From assembly GCA_913063155.1 (NCBI GenBank), contig CAJXYU010000001.1, forward strand, positions 682,001 to 746,000: DNA of 64,000 nucleotides, in the 5' to 3' direction. Shown here in pieces: positions 1-8,726 of this stretch. How positions within the stretch are numbered: the first letter of the stretch is position 1; every line of letters starts with the position of its first letter. The DNA comes from an uncultured Desulfovibrio sp. GTDB taxonomy: Bacteria > Desulfobacterota > Desulfovibrionia > Desulfovibrionales > Desulfovibrionaceae. The notes under the pieces are model-generated. The model searched no databases and was not told the DNA's origin. It saw only the letters and a program-made list of their open reading frames with translations. Made by a program: the position numbers and the translations under genes.

Positions 1-1
1 T

Positions 2-370
2 AAGACCGGCAACATAACCGAACTCAAGAACATGAGCCGCAAAAACAAGAAAAGCGTCATCACGGAACACGGAGTTCCGTTCCTGACCCTTATCCGCTCG
101 CCCGGGCACATCATGCTCTACATCGGCCAACAAGAAGGTGAGCCCATCGTGCTGCAGTCCATGTGGGGCATAAAAACCCAATTCATGTTCGGGGATGAGG
201 GCCGGCATGTCATCGGACGCACGGTCATTACCACCCTGGAACCGGGCAAGGAGCTTTACAACCTTTCCCCCGTAAAAGGGAATGTCCTGGATTCGGTGTA
301 TGGCATGTGCTTTCTCGTCACCAACGCACATGTGTCGAAATTCCGACAAATACGCTTTCAAGACAAATAA
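2..370 (+). CDS. NlpC/P60-type cell-wall hydrolase, C-terminal part
   Basis: The reading frame is already open at the first base, so the gene begins outside the window and only its last 122 or so residues are visible. The segment GVPFLTLIRSPGHIMLYIG carries the histidine of the NlpC/P60 cysteine-peptidase fold. In this family the catalytic cysteine lies upstream, here outside the window, and enzymes of this kind cut peptidoglycan peptides. The tail (IGRTVITTLEPGKELYN) resembles the end of SH3-NlpC/P60 proteins of Desulfovibrio relatives. The next gene, a lipoprotein, follows after about 84 bases on the same strand. The family call rests on the His motif and general shape. The enzyme's substrate cannot be read from this fragment. 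Confidence 0.7.
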   Translation, partial: KTGNITELKNMSRKNKKSVITEHGVPFLTLIRSPGHIMLYIGQQEGEPIVLQSMWGIKTQFMFGDEGRHVIGRTVITTLEPGKELYNLSPVKGNVLDSVYGMCFLVTNAHVSKFRQIRFQDK

Positions 371-454
371 CAACCGACAACAACCTCCCGGACTTCCCCC
401 AATTTCCGCACTGGGCACGGCTTTTGCTGCCCCCAAGGCATGAAATGGGAACTT

Positions 455-1186
455 ATGCGCAACGGCGCTCTCATAACCATGATGGCCGTCACCCTGCCCG
501 GCTGTCTCATGCTCAGCGCTCTGCTTGGAGCCAGCAGCTTCGTACTCAGCGGCCCGGCCCAATACATCGGCACCGTGTACACCATCGGCGAATACACCTA
601 CGAACTGGCGGCCAATGACAAGACGCCCGATATGGTCATCAAGGAAAAGCTGGCTTGGCTGACCGGCCCCGAGGTTGAGCAGGCCCCCCCCGCCCTCCTC
701 CTGGCTGAAACGCCGCCCACCCTTGTGAAGTCCAAAGGGCCGCTCAAAGAACTCAAGCCCACGGCCTTGCCTACGCCGACATTGTCACTCCCTACGTTGG
801 GACAGCCAACGGCCGAGCCTCCGGCCATCAAACTCGCCGCCCTCTCCCCTGTTCGCATTCAAAAATCCAAAAGCCATTCGGCTAAAAAACGCACTCCAAA
901 AACACTTCCCCAAAAGCCAAATAACACAAAATCTCCCCCACAGAAAGCCGAAAAGCCAAAACACCCTACCGCGCCTAAGCAACACTTCATAGTGCAGGCC
1001 GCGGAAGCGCCTCCCCCGTCACGCCTTCTCAAACTGCAACGGCTGGAGCAGTCCTTTCACGCCGCCGACCAGATCATGACCGACGACGTGCAGGGAAACG
1101 GCATAAGGATCACCCTCCCTTCGGACTCCCAGCCAAGCGGAATCAACGGCTCTTGGAGTATCCGCCACAAAACATATTCTAGCTGA
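455..1186 (+). CDS. proline-rich lipoprotein of unknown function
   Basis: A protein of about 243 residues. It begins with a short hydrophobic signal ending in the lipobox TLPGC, so it is probably anchored in a membrane by a lipidated cysteine. Residues 20-70 are well ordered in appearance (GPAQYIGTVYTIGEYTYELA). The rest, from about residue 75, is a long proline- and lysine-rich linker followed by a small C-terminal piece. This is typical of a periplasm-spanning tether rather than an enzyme. An upstream ATG at 440 is possible, but the GGGA ahead of 455 is better spaced. Its last bases overlap the convergent helix-turn-helix gene. I do not recognise the family; the function is unknown. Confidence 0.6.
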   Translation: MRNGALITMMAVTLPGCLMLSALLGASSFVLSGPAQYIGTVYTIGEYTYELAANDKTPDMVIKEKLAWLTGPEVEQAPPALLLAETPPTLVKSKGPLKELKPTALPTPTLSLPTLGQPTAEPPAIKLAALSPVRIQKSKSHSAKKRTPKTLPQKPNNTKSPPQKAEKPKHPTAPKQHFIVQAAEAPPPSRLLKLQRLEQSFHAADQIMTDDVQGNGIRITLPSDSQPSGINGSWSIRHKTYSS

Positions 1187-1397
1187 TTTCGCCAAAGAGG
1201 TGCCTGCCGATATTCTTGTCGCGCTGGGCCCGCACCCAACGCCGAAGATCTTCCGGCAATGCCCGCCACTGGCCTCGATTACCCCGTTTCCAGGCGGGGA
1301 GGCCGTGCAGTTTGACCAACGAGGTTATTTCCTTTGGATTTTCCCCTACCGCGTAACATATGTCCTTCGCCCCTTTCAGGCAGATGTGCCGCTGCAT
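1179..1397 (-). CDS. small helix-turn-helix-like protein
   Basis: A 72-residue basic protein. The stretch KDICYAVGENPKEITSLVKLHGLPAW looks like the winged-helix fold of small phage excisionase or terminase-small-subunit type proteins that bind DNA; that is an inference from shape, not a recognised family match. A longer frame exists upstream, but the ATG at 1397 has GGGGGC just before it and avoids overlap with the preceding gene, so this start was chosen. It follows the DUF5675 gene by 8 bases on the same strand and probably shares its transcript. The operon lies opposite an S24-type repressor, as in phage immunity regions. Confidence 0.5.
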   Translation of the reverse strand: MQRHICLKGAKDICYAVGENPKEITSLVKLHGLPAWKRGNRGQWRALPEDLRRWVRAQRDKNIGRHLFGEIS

Positions 1398-1405
1398 TGC
1401 GCCCC

Positions 1406-1810
1406 CTAGTATTCTTCGCGTATGGTCAGATGGAACGTATCGTATCCGTTCAGCAACTCCAAAAAAGACCTGAATGCTTCCCCTGACGCCAGGACAGCCC
1501 TGTCGCCACGCAGTGTGCCGACATTCCTTCCCAGCAAGAAGCATCCCTGAGTGTCCCCCACCACATTCCCCGGATGAAAAAGGACGGACGACCTGCCGGG
1601 GACATCGATCACCTCAAAGGTCTCTCCAAAGCGATTCGACAGGACTCTCTCGCAGAGATACTGCTGGGCCGGAATACTGGAGACATTTTTCTGGTTCTCC
1701 CTATCCGGCGGTTCAAGAGTCAAGCATACAAGCTGTTTATTCAATCGAAGCGCTCCGACGGTTCCCGCCTTCCCTTCTTCCAAACGTATAACTTCAATAA
1801 CCGGTAGCAT
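1406..1810 (-). CDS. DUF5675-family protein
   Basis: A 134-residue protein matching the DUF5675 pattern: an early region (GTVGALRLNKQLVCLTLEPP) and a later conserved region (PGNVVGDTQGCFLLGR). DUF5675 proteins are often found in phages and prophages near lysis genes; their activity is not established. The ATG at 1810 is preceded by GGAGA at good spacing, so it was chosen over the first ATG at 1837. It heads a two-gene minus-strand unit with the helix-turn-helix gene and is divergent from the S24 repressor. The intergenic region contains operator-like palindromes and a TATGCT box on the minus strand at 1844-1849 that could serve this gene. Confidence 0.7.
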   Translation of the reverse strand: MLPVIEVIRLEEGKAGTVGALRLNKQLVCLTLEPPDRENQKNVSSIPAQQYLCERVLSNRFGETFEVIDVPGRSSVLFHPGNVVGDTQGCFLLGRNVGTLRGDRAVLASGEAFRSFLELLNGYDTFHLTIREEY

Positions 1811-1850
1811 AGCTTTCTCCACAAATAGCGCCCTCATTGATTCAGCATAT

Positions 1851-1917
1851 TTTAGCCAATCGTCTATTATTTAGTCAACCATATTTGACAAACTTCTTTA
1901 GACATTCTTCTAAAAGT
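1851..1917. promoter_or_regulatory. operator-like palindromes and promoter of the S24 repressor
   Basis: The 148-bp divergent region has two palindrome-like sites with the same 12-bp spacing between half-sites. A perfect one, TTTAGA-N6-TCTAAA, lies at 1897-1914. An imperfect one, TTTAGC-N6-TCTATT, lies at 1851-1868. A TTGACA at 1885-1890 is followed after 18 bp by TCTAAA, so the perfect site would cover the -10 box of the repressor promoter. The imperfect site sits just upstream of the TATGCT box for the opposite gene. Autoregulation by the adjacent repressor is inferred. Confidence 0.5.
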
Positions 1918-1958
1918 ATGTTTTATCCGACTGAAGAATTTGTGAAAGGGGAGCACGG

Positions 1959-2705
1959 ATGGGCTTTACAGAAGATGTTCGAGAGGCGCTTTTGGCCCGC
2001 GTTGGAAAGGGACGCCGCTTTACCAACAACAAGCGCATGGCTGACGAACTCGGCGTGGATCCCTCACAATTGAACCGCTTTCTGAAACGGGAACGCGGGC
2101 TCAATGCGGACTCCCTCGGGAAAATACTTGACGGACTTGACGCAAGAGTCAACTTTCCGGATGAGCCCGCCGACGCCGCCATGGAAGTCTGTTTCGTGGC
2201 CCCCGCCAAGGTTTCGACTGGCCAGGAATCCTTTGACCCCGTCCCGGAAGACTACCTCGCGGTCCCCTTGGCAGCCTCGCCCGTCGCCGCAGGGCCGGGC
2301 CTGATCCCAGAAGACAAGATCGAAAGCTGGGTTCTGGTCTGGCGACATCACGAATCTGTCCGATTCCGCTCAAACCTGGTAGCCGTCCAAGTGGGCAAAA
2401 ACGAAATGTCCATGGTGCCCACTCTGCATCCCGGCGACATAGTCCTGGTAGACCGAAACGACCGGGACCCTGTTCCGGCCGGCAAAATAATGCTGGTATG
2501 CGAGCCAGGCCAGGAAGGAGGAGTTATGGTCAAGCGAGTCAACACCAAACGCCTTGAAGATGACATAGAACTGATCTTCTACTCCGACAACAGCAGGGAA
2601 TTCCCCCCTATGACCTACAGGCTGGAACGAGATTACGACGGAGACATCACCCGGGCCATCGGAGGCAACGTCGTCTGGGCCTGGAGCGATATGACCCGCA
2701 AATAA
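1959..2705 (+). CDS. S24/LexA-like phage-type repressor
   Basis: A 248-residue protein with an N-terminal helix-turn-helix (about residues 15-60; NNKRMADELGVDPSQLNRFL) and a C-terminal S24 peptidase domain. The serine of the Ser-Lys dyad is in EMSMVPTLHPGD (near residue 145) and the lysine in GGVMVKRV (near 183). Both appear intact, so RecA-stimulated self-cleavage as in CI/LexA repressors is possible. The start follows AAAGGGGAG. It is divergent from DUF5675 and helix-turn-helix genes and shares palindromic sites with them. It is followed closely by a small cytoplasmic protein gene. It may be the damage-responsive switch of a phage remnant or of other phage-derived genes nearby, but no target can be proven. 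Confidence 0.85.
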   Translation: MGFTEDVREALLARVGKGRRFTNNKRMADELGVDPSQLNRFLKRERGLNADSLGKILDGLDARVNFPDEPADAAMEVCFVAPAKVSTGQESFDPVPEDYLAVPLAASPVAAGPGLIPEDKIESWVLVWRHHESVRFRSNLVAVQVGKNEMSMVPTLHPGDIVLVDRNDRDPVPAGKIMLVCEPGQEGGVMVKRVNTKRLEDDIELIFYSDNSREFPPMTYRLERDYDGDITRAIGGNVVWAWSDMTRK

Positions 2706-2722
2706 ACTATCAAGGATACACC

Positions 2723-3130
2723 ATGGCCAAACTACTTTACGCCATCGCTTGCAACGACGTCATTGTGGATCGCGAAAGCGGCTCCACGTCCTTCATCAAA
2801 ACCATCGAGCATGCAGTCGTGCCGGAACTCCCGGCGCAGCTCCCCCCCCTCTATCTCGGCAGCATGTGGGAGCTGGGAGAGACCCAGGATTTTACCGTAG
2901 CCCTGCAACTTGCCACTCCGGATGGAAAGATAGAGACCCTCGGCGTCCAAGAAGTTACAGCACCGGGCACCATGCTTCACAAACTCAACTTCCAGTTGCC
3001 GGGCCTATCCGTTTCTCAAGAAGGTCGCCACACACTGACCGTTGCAGCCAAATTCAACAGCGAGTGGACCACGTTAGCGGAACTCCCCCTTTTCATCCTC
3101 CTCAACTCGCAACAGCCCCCGCAAGCATAA
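2723..3130 (+). CDS. conserved hypothetical protein (DUF6941-like)
   Basis: A 135-residue, probably cytoplasmic protein starting MAKLLYAIACNDVIVD. It has no signal peptide or membrane segment. The pattern (N-terminal beta strands, VDRESGSTSFIKTIEH, and a late LTVAAKFN strand) resembles the DUF6941 group, a small beta-rich family of unknown role. I hold that name loosely. It begins 17 bases after the S24 repressor gene with AAGGA before the ATG, and a strong hairpin follows its stop, so the two genes form a short operon. No catalytic residues stand out. Confidence 0.6.
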   Translation: MAKLLYAIACNDVIVDRESGSTSFIKTIEHAVVPELPAQLPPLYLGSMWELGETQDFTVALQLATPDGKIETLGVQEVTAPGTMLHKLNFQLPGLSVSQEGRHTLTVAAKFNSEWTTLAELPLFILLNSQQPPQA

Positions 3131-3156
3131 AAAGAGGCGGTGATGCCGCCTCTTTT
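3131..3156 (+). terminator. intrinsic terminator after the repressor operon
   Basis: GAGGCGG and CCGCCTC form a 7-bp stem around a 5-base loop, flanked by A-run and TTTT. It starts immediately after the 2723-3130 stop codon. Confidence 0.85.
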
Positions 3157-3465
3157 CCCATTTCCCTGTAAAGGCATTCCTCTCACAAATATCCCATATT
3201 GTATTCAAAAACACTGTACCCTATTTATTGATTCGGAAAAAAACTAAGCCCATCCGGCTCAATAAATAAACACAACCACCATGAATCATACAAATTTTTG
3301 ACAATTTTCTGAACTATTTCCGTTTGCAGAACGTATTTCGACAGCAATTACCCTCCCTCACAATCAGACCTTCATGAACAATCTCCATGTCGTTGACGCT
3401 CAATCCGATGTCGGGCAATATCGGACGACTAGGAAAGCTGGAGAGCAAGTGGAGGTTTGGCACAG
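3157..3465. other. AT-rich gene-free stretch ahead of the EAL-HDOD gene
   Basis: About 310 bases with no credible reading frame. A TTGACA at 3298-3303 could be a -35 box, but no good -10 lies at the proper distance. GGAGG at 3451-3455 is the ribosome site of the next gene. Nothing else was seen. Confidence 0.5.
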
Positions 3466-4728
3466 ATGGACCAGGAAAGAACATATGAAAATGTGTTCAT
3501 CGCACGACAGCCGGTATTCGATGAATCGAACAAAACATGGGGGTATATGCTCCTGTTCAGAGATAGCCAGCATGCCACCAGTGCGGCCATCACAGACGAC
3601 TCGGAAGCAACCATGCGAGTGCTCGCCAATATGTCCATGTGCAATTTGGGCACCTCGCCGGACGCCCGGCTCATGGTCCACTTCCCGGCTGAATCGATCA
3701 TCAAGGGCATCCATAGAGCCATGCGCTCAAATTGCGGTGTGATCATCCTTGAGGAGCGGGAGGAATTGACCCTTGAGCTCATGGATGCTCTGCAGTCTTT
3801 GAAAACCGAAGGGTATCAAATAGCCATCAACAACTACGAGAGCACACCCGGCGCAGAGGAGCTGTGCAAAATCGCAGACATTCTGATTGTCGATGCGCTC
3901 AACAAAGATCAGTACGAACTTTCCCACCTGGTGGACGACGCCAAATCACTGGGCAATGCCAGGCTCATGGCCAAAAGAGTTGAAAGCCAGCAGATGCAAC
4001 GCATGGTTCACAAGTGCGGCTTTTCAATGTTCCATGGTTTCTACTATAAAAAGCCGGAAGTGGATGCTGGCCGTAAAATTTCCTCGAGCGAAATCGCAAG
4101 GCTCAAGCTTTTCGAAATAATTGAACGCGACGAACCGGATTTTGATGCACTGACGGAAGCAGTGGAAGCGGATGTTTCCATCAGCTACCGCCTCCTGTCT
4201 TTTCTGAACTCCGCCAGCTTCGGCTTCGCCACCACCATCACTTCCATCAAACAAGCTGTCGTGCTGGCAGGGTGGAAACCCATCCGCAACTGGCTACGGG
4301 TGGTCATTCTCACCGACCTGGCTCCTTCGGAAAAAAGCCGCGAGCTGGCTTACCTTTCCGCCCACCGCGCGAAGCTCTTCGAAACGGCGGCGCTGGGCGG
4401 CGGCTACGAGGATCTTTCTGACAAACTCTTCATGCTCGGTCTCTTTTCACTCTTGGACGCCATGTTCGATATGGAAATGAAAGAAGTGGTCAGACACCTG
4501 CCCATAGACGAGACCCTGAAAAAGGCGCTCTGCGGCCTGGAAAACGAATATACGCAATGGCTCAGACTGGCCTTTGCAATAGAGAGCTCGGACTGGGACC
4601 AGGTTGGTCAGACAGCCCGCACCCTCGGTCTTCTGCCCGGCACGGTGGCCGTCAGCTATCAGCATGCATTTTCCTGGGCAGACGCCTTTTTCGGCACAGA
4701 TTTCTCAGGCTGTCCCGCCCATCAGTGA
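3466..4728 (+). CDS. degenerate EAL plus HDOD signalling protein
   Basis: A 420-residue protein. Residues 10-200 follow the EAL fold (start FIARQPVFDESNKTWGYMLLFR), but the E-A-L signature is replaced by YMLLF, so cyclic-di-GMP hydrolysis is unlikely and a binding or adaptor role is more plausible. Residues 205-400 form an HDOD domain (SISYRLLSFLNSASFG; IKQAVVLAGWKPIRNWL). This pairing is the known YuxH/CdgJ architecture, often tied to motility or surface behaviour. GGAGG lies 10 bases before the ATG at 3466; a TTG nine bases earlier is an alternative. It stands alone on its strand with a convergent radical SAM gene downstream. Confidence 0.85.
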   Translation: MDQERTYENVFIARQPVFDESNKTWGYMLLFRDSQHATSAAITDDSEATMRVLANMSMCNLGTSPDARLMVHFPAESIIKGIHRAMRSNCGVIILEEREELTLELMDALQSLKTEGYQIAINNYESTPGAEELCKIADILIVDALNKDQYELSHLVDDAKSLGNARLMAKRVESQQMQRMVHKCGFSMFHGFYYKKPEVDAGRKISSSEIARLKLFEIIERDEPDFDALTEAVEADVSISYRLLSFLNSASFGFATTITSIKQAVVLAGWKPIRNWLRVVILTDLAPSEKSRELAYLSAHRAKLFETAALGGGYEDLSDKLFMLGLFSLLDAMFDMEMKEVVRHLPIDETLKKALCGLENEYTQWLRLAFAIESSDWDQVGQTARTLGLLPGTVAVSYQHAFSWADAFFGTDFSGCPAHQ

Positions 4729-4793
4729 CGGCATAGAGATCTGACCAGCAGATGAAACCGCACTTTTCACTACAAAATCCGAAAACGCTCTGA

Positions 4794-5639
4794 TCATGGC
4801 GCGATCCGGCCGTCCAAAACGGAATCAAGGGTGCGTAAAACATTTTCCCTGTCACGCGGCATTCGGGCACGAAAAGGCATATGGTTGGACGAATGATTGG
4901 CCAGGAACAGGCTCCGCTCCAGTGCAAGACCAGCCACCATTTCCCTGAGTTCAATCACCATCTCCATAGGATCCGGCAGTTCGAACTCACCGTTTTTTTG
5001 CGCCTGCGCAAGGGGCGTCCCGGGAATGAGCATCAGACTCAGCGCAGCCGCCTGTTGCGGTTGCAGCCGGTTCAAGGCCCGGGCCGTCTCCCGGGCATGA
5101 GTCAGCGAACGCTTTCTCCCCCCCAAACCGTTGATGACCGTCACATTGAGTTTGAGCCCGGCCCCCATGATCCGTTTCCCCTGCTTCACAATTGAAGCCA
5201 CGTCACAGCCTTTGTTCATTGCCGCCAAGACCACATCATCCCCGGACTCCAGCCCCATGTAGACCATCCCCAATCCCAGCTCACGGAGGCGACGCAACTC
5301 CGCATCGCTTTTACGCCTCAGGCCATTGGCGCTCCCATAAGACGCCACACGCGTCACCCACGGCAAAGTCTCCCGTATTTCCATCAAAATACTTTCCACC
5401 AGCTTCTGCGGCAACGACAGGGCATCACCATCGCAGAGGAAAACCTTGCGTATATGCCTGAAATTCCTGGCGGCAAACCTGATGTCGTTACTGACGGTCC
5501 ATCTATCCTTAATGGTGAAAGACTTGTCGGGGTATGCCCCGCAAAAGGTGCATTTGTTGTGAGTACATCCAAGTGAAACCTGAAGCAAAATGCTCCCGGC
5601 CTCGCTGGGGGGACGGATGACGGTTCCCTGTAAATCCAT
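4794..5639 (-). CDS. radical SAM protein
   Basis: A 281-residue enzyme with the radical SAM iron-sulfur motif CTHNKCTFC near residue 28. Later come features of the Elp3/MiaB-like TIM barrel (LGMVYMGLESGDD; LNVTVINGLGG). Such enzymes reductively cleave S-adenosylmethionine to start radical chemistry; the substrate cannot be told here. No TRAM, B12 or SPASM domain is visible. The frame runs far upstream, but the ATG at 5639 has GGAG at proper spacing and the protein from that point matches the usual short version of this family. It converges on the EAL-HDOD gene and is divergent from the hybrid kinase. Confidence 0.85.
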   Translation of the reverse strand: MDLQGTVIRPPSEAGSILLQVSLGCTHNKCTFCGAYPDKSFTIKDRWTVSNDIRFAARNFRHIRKVFLCDGDALSLPQKLVESILMEIRETLPWVTRVASYGSANGLRRKSDAELRRLRELGLGMVYMGLESGDDVVLAAMNKGCDVASIVKQGKRIMGAGLKLNVTVINGLGGRKRSLTHARETARALNRLQPQQAAALSLMLIPGTPLAQAQKNGEFELPDPMEMVIELREMVAGLALERSLFLANHSSNHMPFRARMPRDRENVLRTLDSVLDGRIAP

Positions 5640-5807
5640 CAAGCTAGCTCCATGAGACCTACCTGACCAAGAGAATAATCGCTCTCCAAGGCCGAACGGT
5701 ATATACAATTTTAAAATGACGATACTGTATGTTCCGGAAACATCAAGTTGCACCAATGGCGCAAATATTGATTTTACCCTCGAGGGGACGTAGAACGGAC
5801 GCCATGA

Positions 5808-8273
5808 TTGAGCACATGTGGGAATGTAGCCGTGAAACCTGACACCAGCATCAACCGCTCTTATGTCGACATCGACAATAATACGCGCGGCTTGCTGAAT
5901 GCCTGTGTTGATCCAGCGCTCATCATCGACATGGCCGCCCACATTCTTGCTGCAAACGACGCCGCCGTCAGCATGTTCAAAAAAAGACTCCCTGAAGAAC
6001 TTGAAGGAGCCAGCTTTTTCGACTTGCTTCCCGAGAACCTCCTTGAATCACGCAGGCAACGCATCCGCAAACTCATGCGCGAAGGGCAAACCACCCGCTT
6101 CGAGGAAGAAATCTTCGGAAAATCCTATGTTCACACCTTCAGTCCCATCAGAAATCCTTGGGGAGACGTGGTCAGGATCGCCATTTATTCCCAGGATATG
6201 ACGGCCTTGCGCAGAAGTGGTGAAGAACTGCGGCGCGAACAGCAACGGCAGATCTTTTTCATGGAATCCCTTCCTGGCTTGGTTTTCCATATCTACCCGG
6301 ACGAAACCATCCGTTACGCCAATCGGTATTTCAGAAAACTCTTCGGCAGCCCTGGCGGCAGGACCTGCCACGAATTGCTTGATTGCCACGGAAAGCACTG
6401 TAGCGCGTGTCCCCCAAAGGACGCCATGAGCCAAGACAGAGCCGTAGAATGGGAATGGACCGATGCGGGTGGACGAACCTTCCACATCCAGTACAGTCCC
6501 ATGACCGACAGCGCAGGAGAACGCATGGTCATGGCTTTGGGCCTGGACATCACGGAACGAAAACGCGCCGAAGACAAACTCAAGCAGGCCCACGACGAGT
6601 TGGAGGACAGAGTCCTTCAGCGAACGCACGAACTTGAGGCGGCCAACAAGCAACTCAGAGACAAAAGCCTTCGGCTTATTGAAGCCAAAAAAAAGGCGGA
6701 TGGGGCCACTAGAGCCAAGTCGGCATTCCTGGCCAACATGAGCCATGAAATACGCACGCCCCTCAATGCGATCCTGGGCATGACCGAATTGGCGCTCAAG
6801 GCCACGGACCGCTTGACCAGAACCCACTACCTGAAAAATGTGCTTGAGGCAGGCACATCTTTACTTACGGTCATCAACGATATTCTCGACTTCTCCAAAA
6901 TCGAAGCTCAAAAACTGACCCTGGAGCACATCGACTTCAAGCTTTCCTCCATCCTGGACACCCTCATGGAGATCCACGCGGTCCAGGCAGAAGAAAAACT
7001 CCTGGAGCTTTCCTGCCACATCGACAGTACCGTTCCCCAGTATCTGAGGGGCGACCCGTCAAGACTACGGCAAATCCTCATCAATCTGATGGCCAATGCC
7101 ATCAAGTTCACTCCGAAAGGAAGCGTTTCCGTCACCGTCCGGAACAAGCCCTTCGGCACCCCAAAGGACAAAAAAGCCGTCAGACTTGAATTCTCGGTCA
7201 GGGATACCGGGATAGGAATCCCGCAAGCCAAGCAACAGGCTATTTTCGAAAGCTTTCTCCAAGCCGACGCTACCGTCACCCGCAAGCATGGGGGAACAGG
7301 CCTTGGGCTTGCCATCAGCAAGCTGCTTGTTGATCTGATGCAGGGGCGCATTCACCTGCAGAGCAAGGAAGGCAAGGGCAGCACATTTACGTTCACAGCG
7401 GTTTTCGAACCGGGAGACCCGGAATGCGTCAAAGACCAAGAGCAACAGATCTCGCTTCAGGACCTCCCGGAACTGCCCCATTTGAACATCCTGTTGGCGG
7501 ACGACAATTCCCTGAACAGAAAACTTGCCGCCACCATTCTCAAGGAGCGTGGACACGACGTCACTTCCGTGGAAAACGGGCACGACGCCATTGCCCTGCT
7601 CAAGGCCGGCAAATTCGATCTGGTGCTCATGGACGTTCAAATGCCGGTCATGGACGGCATTACGGCCACACGCATCATCCGTGACCCGAACTCCGGCGTG
7701 CTCGCCCCGGACATACCGGTCATCGCGCTTACTGCCCACGCCCTCAAGGGGGACAAGGAGCGTTTCCTGGAGGCAGGAATGAACGCCTACCTCTCCAAGC
7801 CCATCAGTATCGTCAAATTCATGCAGGTCATTGCCGAAACCTTCACCCAAAATGTAACGCGAGCCAACGGGCAAGACGCCAAAGGACTACCGAAGGACAG
7901 TCTCCCCGACGCTCAACAGAGATTCGACCGCAACACCGCCCTTGAGATGCTCGCCAACCGCATCGACCTGCTTCAAAAAATGGATGCGATATTTCTGCGG
8001 GACATTGACGACGACTGGCGCAAGTTCAAAAGATCCGTGGAAGCCAAGGATATGGACAATGCTCAACTGACGGCACACAGCATAAAGGGCGCAACGCGAA
8101 CCGTGGGGGCCATGCGCGCCGGCGCTCAGGCCGAGCAGATGGAATACCTTTGCAAGCAGAACAACTATAAAGAAATACTGGACGGGATGGATCAGTTCGA
8201 GTTTGAAATAGAGACGGCCATTTCTTATATTCAAGATCAACAGACGCTTTTGCAGCAAACACAAAAAGGATAG
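5808..8273 (+). CDS. hybrid sensor histidine kinase (PAS-PAS-HisKA-HATPase-REC-HPt)
   Basis: About 821 residues with no membrane segment, so probably cytoplasmic. Two PAS domains (roughly 25-145 and 150-255) are followed by a coiled coil and a HisKA box with the phosphoacceptor in SHEIRTPLNAIL. The HATPase has DTGIGIP and GGTGLGL. A receiver follows with acceptor Asp in LVLMDVQMPVMDG, then an HPt domain with AHSIKGATR. All phosphorelay residues look intact. The annotated start is TTG; a GTG at 5832 is an alternative, so the first few residues are uncertain. A single-domain receiver gene follows after 5 bases and is the likely phosphate recipient. Confidence 0.88.
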   Translation: MSTCGNVAVKPDTSINRSYVDIDNNTRGLLNACVDPALIIDMAAHILAANDAAVSMFKKRLPEELEGASFFDLLPENLLESRRQRIRKLMREGQTTRFEEEIFGKSYVHTFSPIRNPWGDVVRIAIYSQDMTALRRSGEELRREQQRQIFFMESLPGLVFHIYPDETIRYANRYFRKLFGSPGGRTCHELLDCHGKHCSACPPKDAMSQDRAVEWEWTDAGGRTFHIQYSPMTDSAGERMVMALGLDITERKRAEDKLKQAHDELEDRVLQRTHELEAANKQLRDKSLRLIEAKKKADGATRAKSAFLANMSHEIRTPLNAILGMTELALKATDRLTRTHYLKNVLEAGTSLLTVINDILDFSKIEAQKLTLEHIDFKLSSILDTLMEIHAVQAEEKLLELSCHIDSTVPQYLRGDPSRLRQILINLMANAIKFTPKGSVSVTVRNKPFGTPKDKKAVRLEFSVRDTGIGIPQAKQQAIFESFLQADATVTRKHGGTGLGLAISKLLVDLMQGRIHLQSKEGKGSTFTFTAVFEPGDPECVKDQEQQISLQDLPELPHLNILLADDNSLNRKLAATILKERGHDVTSVENGHDAIALLKAGKFDLVLMDVQMPVMDGITATRIIRDPNSGVLAPDIPVIALTAHALKGDKERFLEAGMNAYLSKPISIVKFMQVIAETFTQNVTRANGQDAKGLPKDSLPDAQQRFDRNTALEMLANRIDLLQKMDAIFLRDIDDDWRKFKRSVEAKDMDNAQLTAHSIKGATRTVGAMRAGAQAEQMEYLCKQNNYKEILDGMDQFEFEIETAISYIQDQQTLLQQTQKG

Positions 8274-8278
8274 CGACC

Positions 8279-8653
8279 ATGCCTAAAACCATACTTGTCG
8301 TCGATGACGCCCCCATGATCAGGGAACTCATTAAAAGCGTTCTGGAAGCCGAAGGATTCAATGTTGTCGAGACCTCTGACGGCGAAGAAGCCCTGCAAGC
8401 TTACAAAAGCCAGAAAATCGACCTGAGCATCGTAGACATATTCCTTCCCAAGAAGGGAGGACTACAAGTCATGGGCGAAATCATGGAACTGGAAAAACCT
8501 CACAAATTCATTGCCATATCAGGGGGTGAGGCGTTCAATCCGGAGGCTATCGTCGAGCTTGCAAAGGCTTTTGACGTCATTGAGACGTTCACCAAGCCCA
8601 TAGACACCAGGCGATTGGTCGAAACCGTCAAAAAAGCCCTGAGTGAAGAATAA
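8279..8653 (+). CDS. CheY-like single-domain response regulator
   Basis: A 124-residue receiver domain: acidic pair in VVDDAPM, phosphoacceptor Asp in LSIVDIFLPKKGG, conserved Ser/Thr region FIAISGGE and Lys in TKPIDTRRL. There is no output domain, so it acts by protein contact or as a phosphorelay shuttle. It begins 5 bases after the hybrid kinase gene and is almost certainly co-transcribed with it. A strong terminator follows. Confidence 0.9.
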   Translation: MPKTILVVDDAPMIRELIKSVLEAEGFNVVETSDGEEALQAYKSQKIDLSIVDIFLPKKGGLQVMGEIMELEKPHKFIAISGGEAFNPEAIVELAKAFDVIETFTKPIDTRRLVETVKKALSEE

Positions 8654-8655
8654 AA

Positions 8656-8691
8656 GAAAGCGGCCCGAGGAAGACTTCCCGGGCCGCTTTC
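8656..8691 (+). terminator. intrinsic terminator of the hybrid kinase-receiver operon
   Basis: GAAAGCGGCCCG pairs with CGGGCCGCTTTC (12 bp) around a 12-base loop. The T-run is short, being part of the stem end. Confidence 0.75.
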
Positions 8692-8726
8692 TCATGGATT
8701 TGCTGCATCAACCAATATGCAATCCG

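Noticed and set aside
1844-1849. TATGCT upstream of DUF5675 as a fourth copy of the shared promoter module
   Set aside because: Neither the GGATAAAATTGG block nor TTGACAG is at the right distance; it fits the S24-repressor control region instead.
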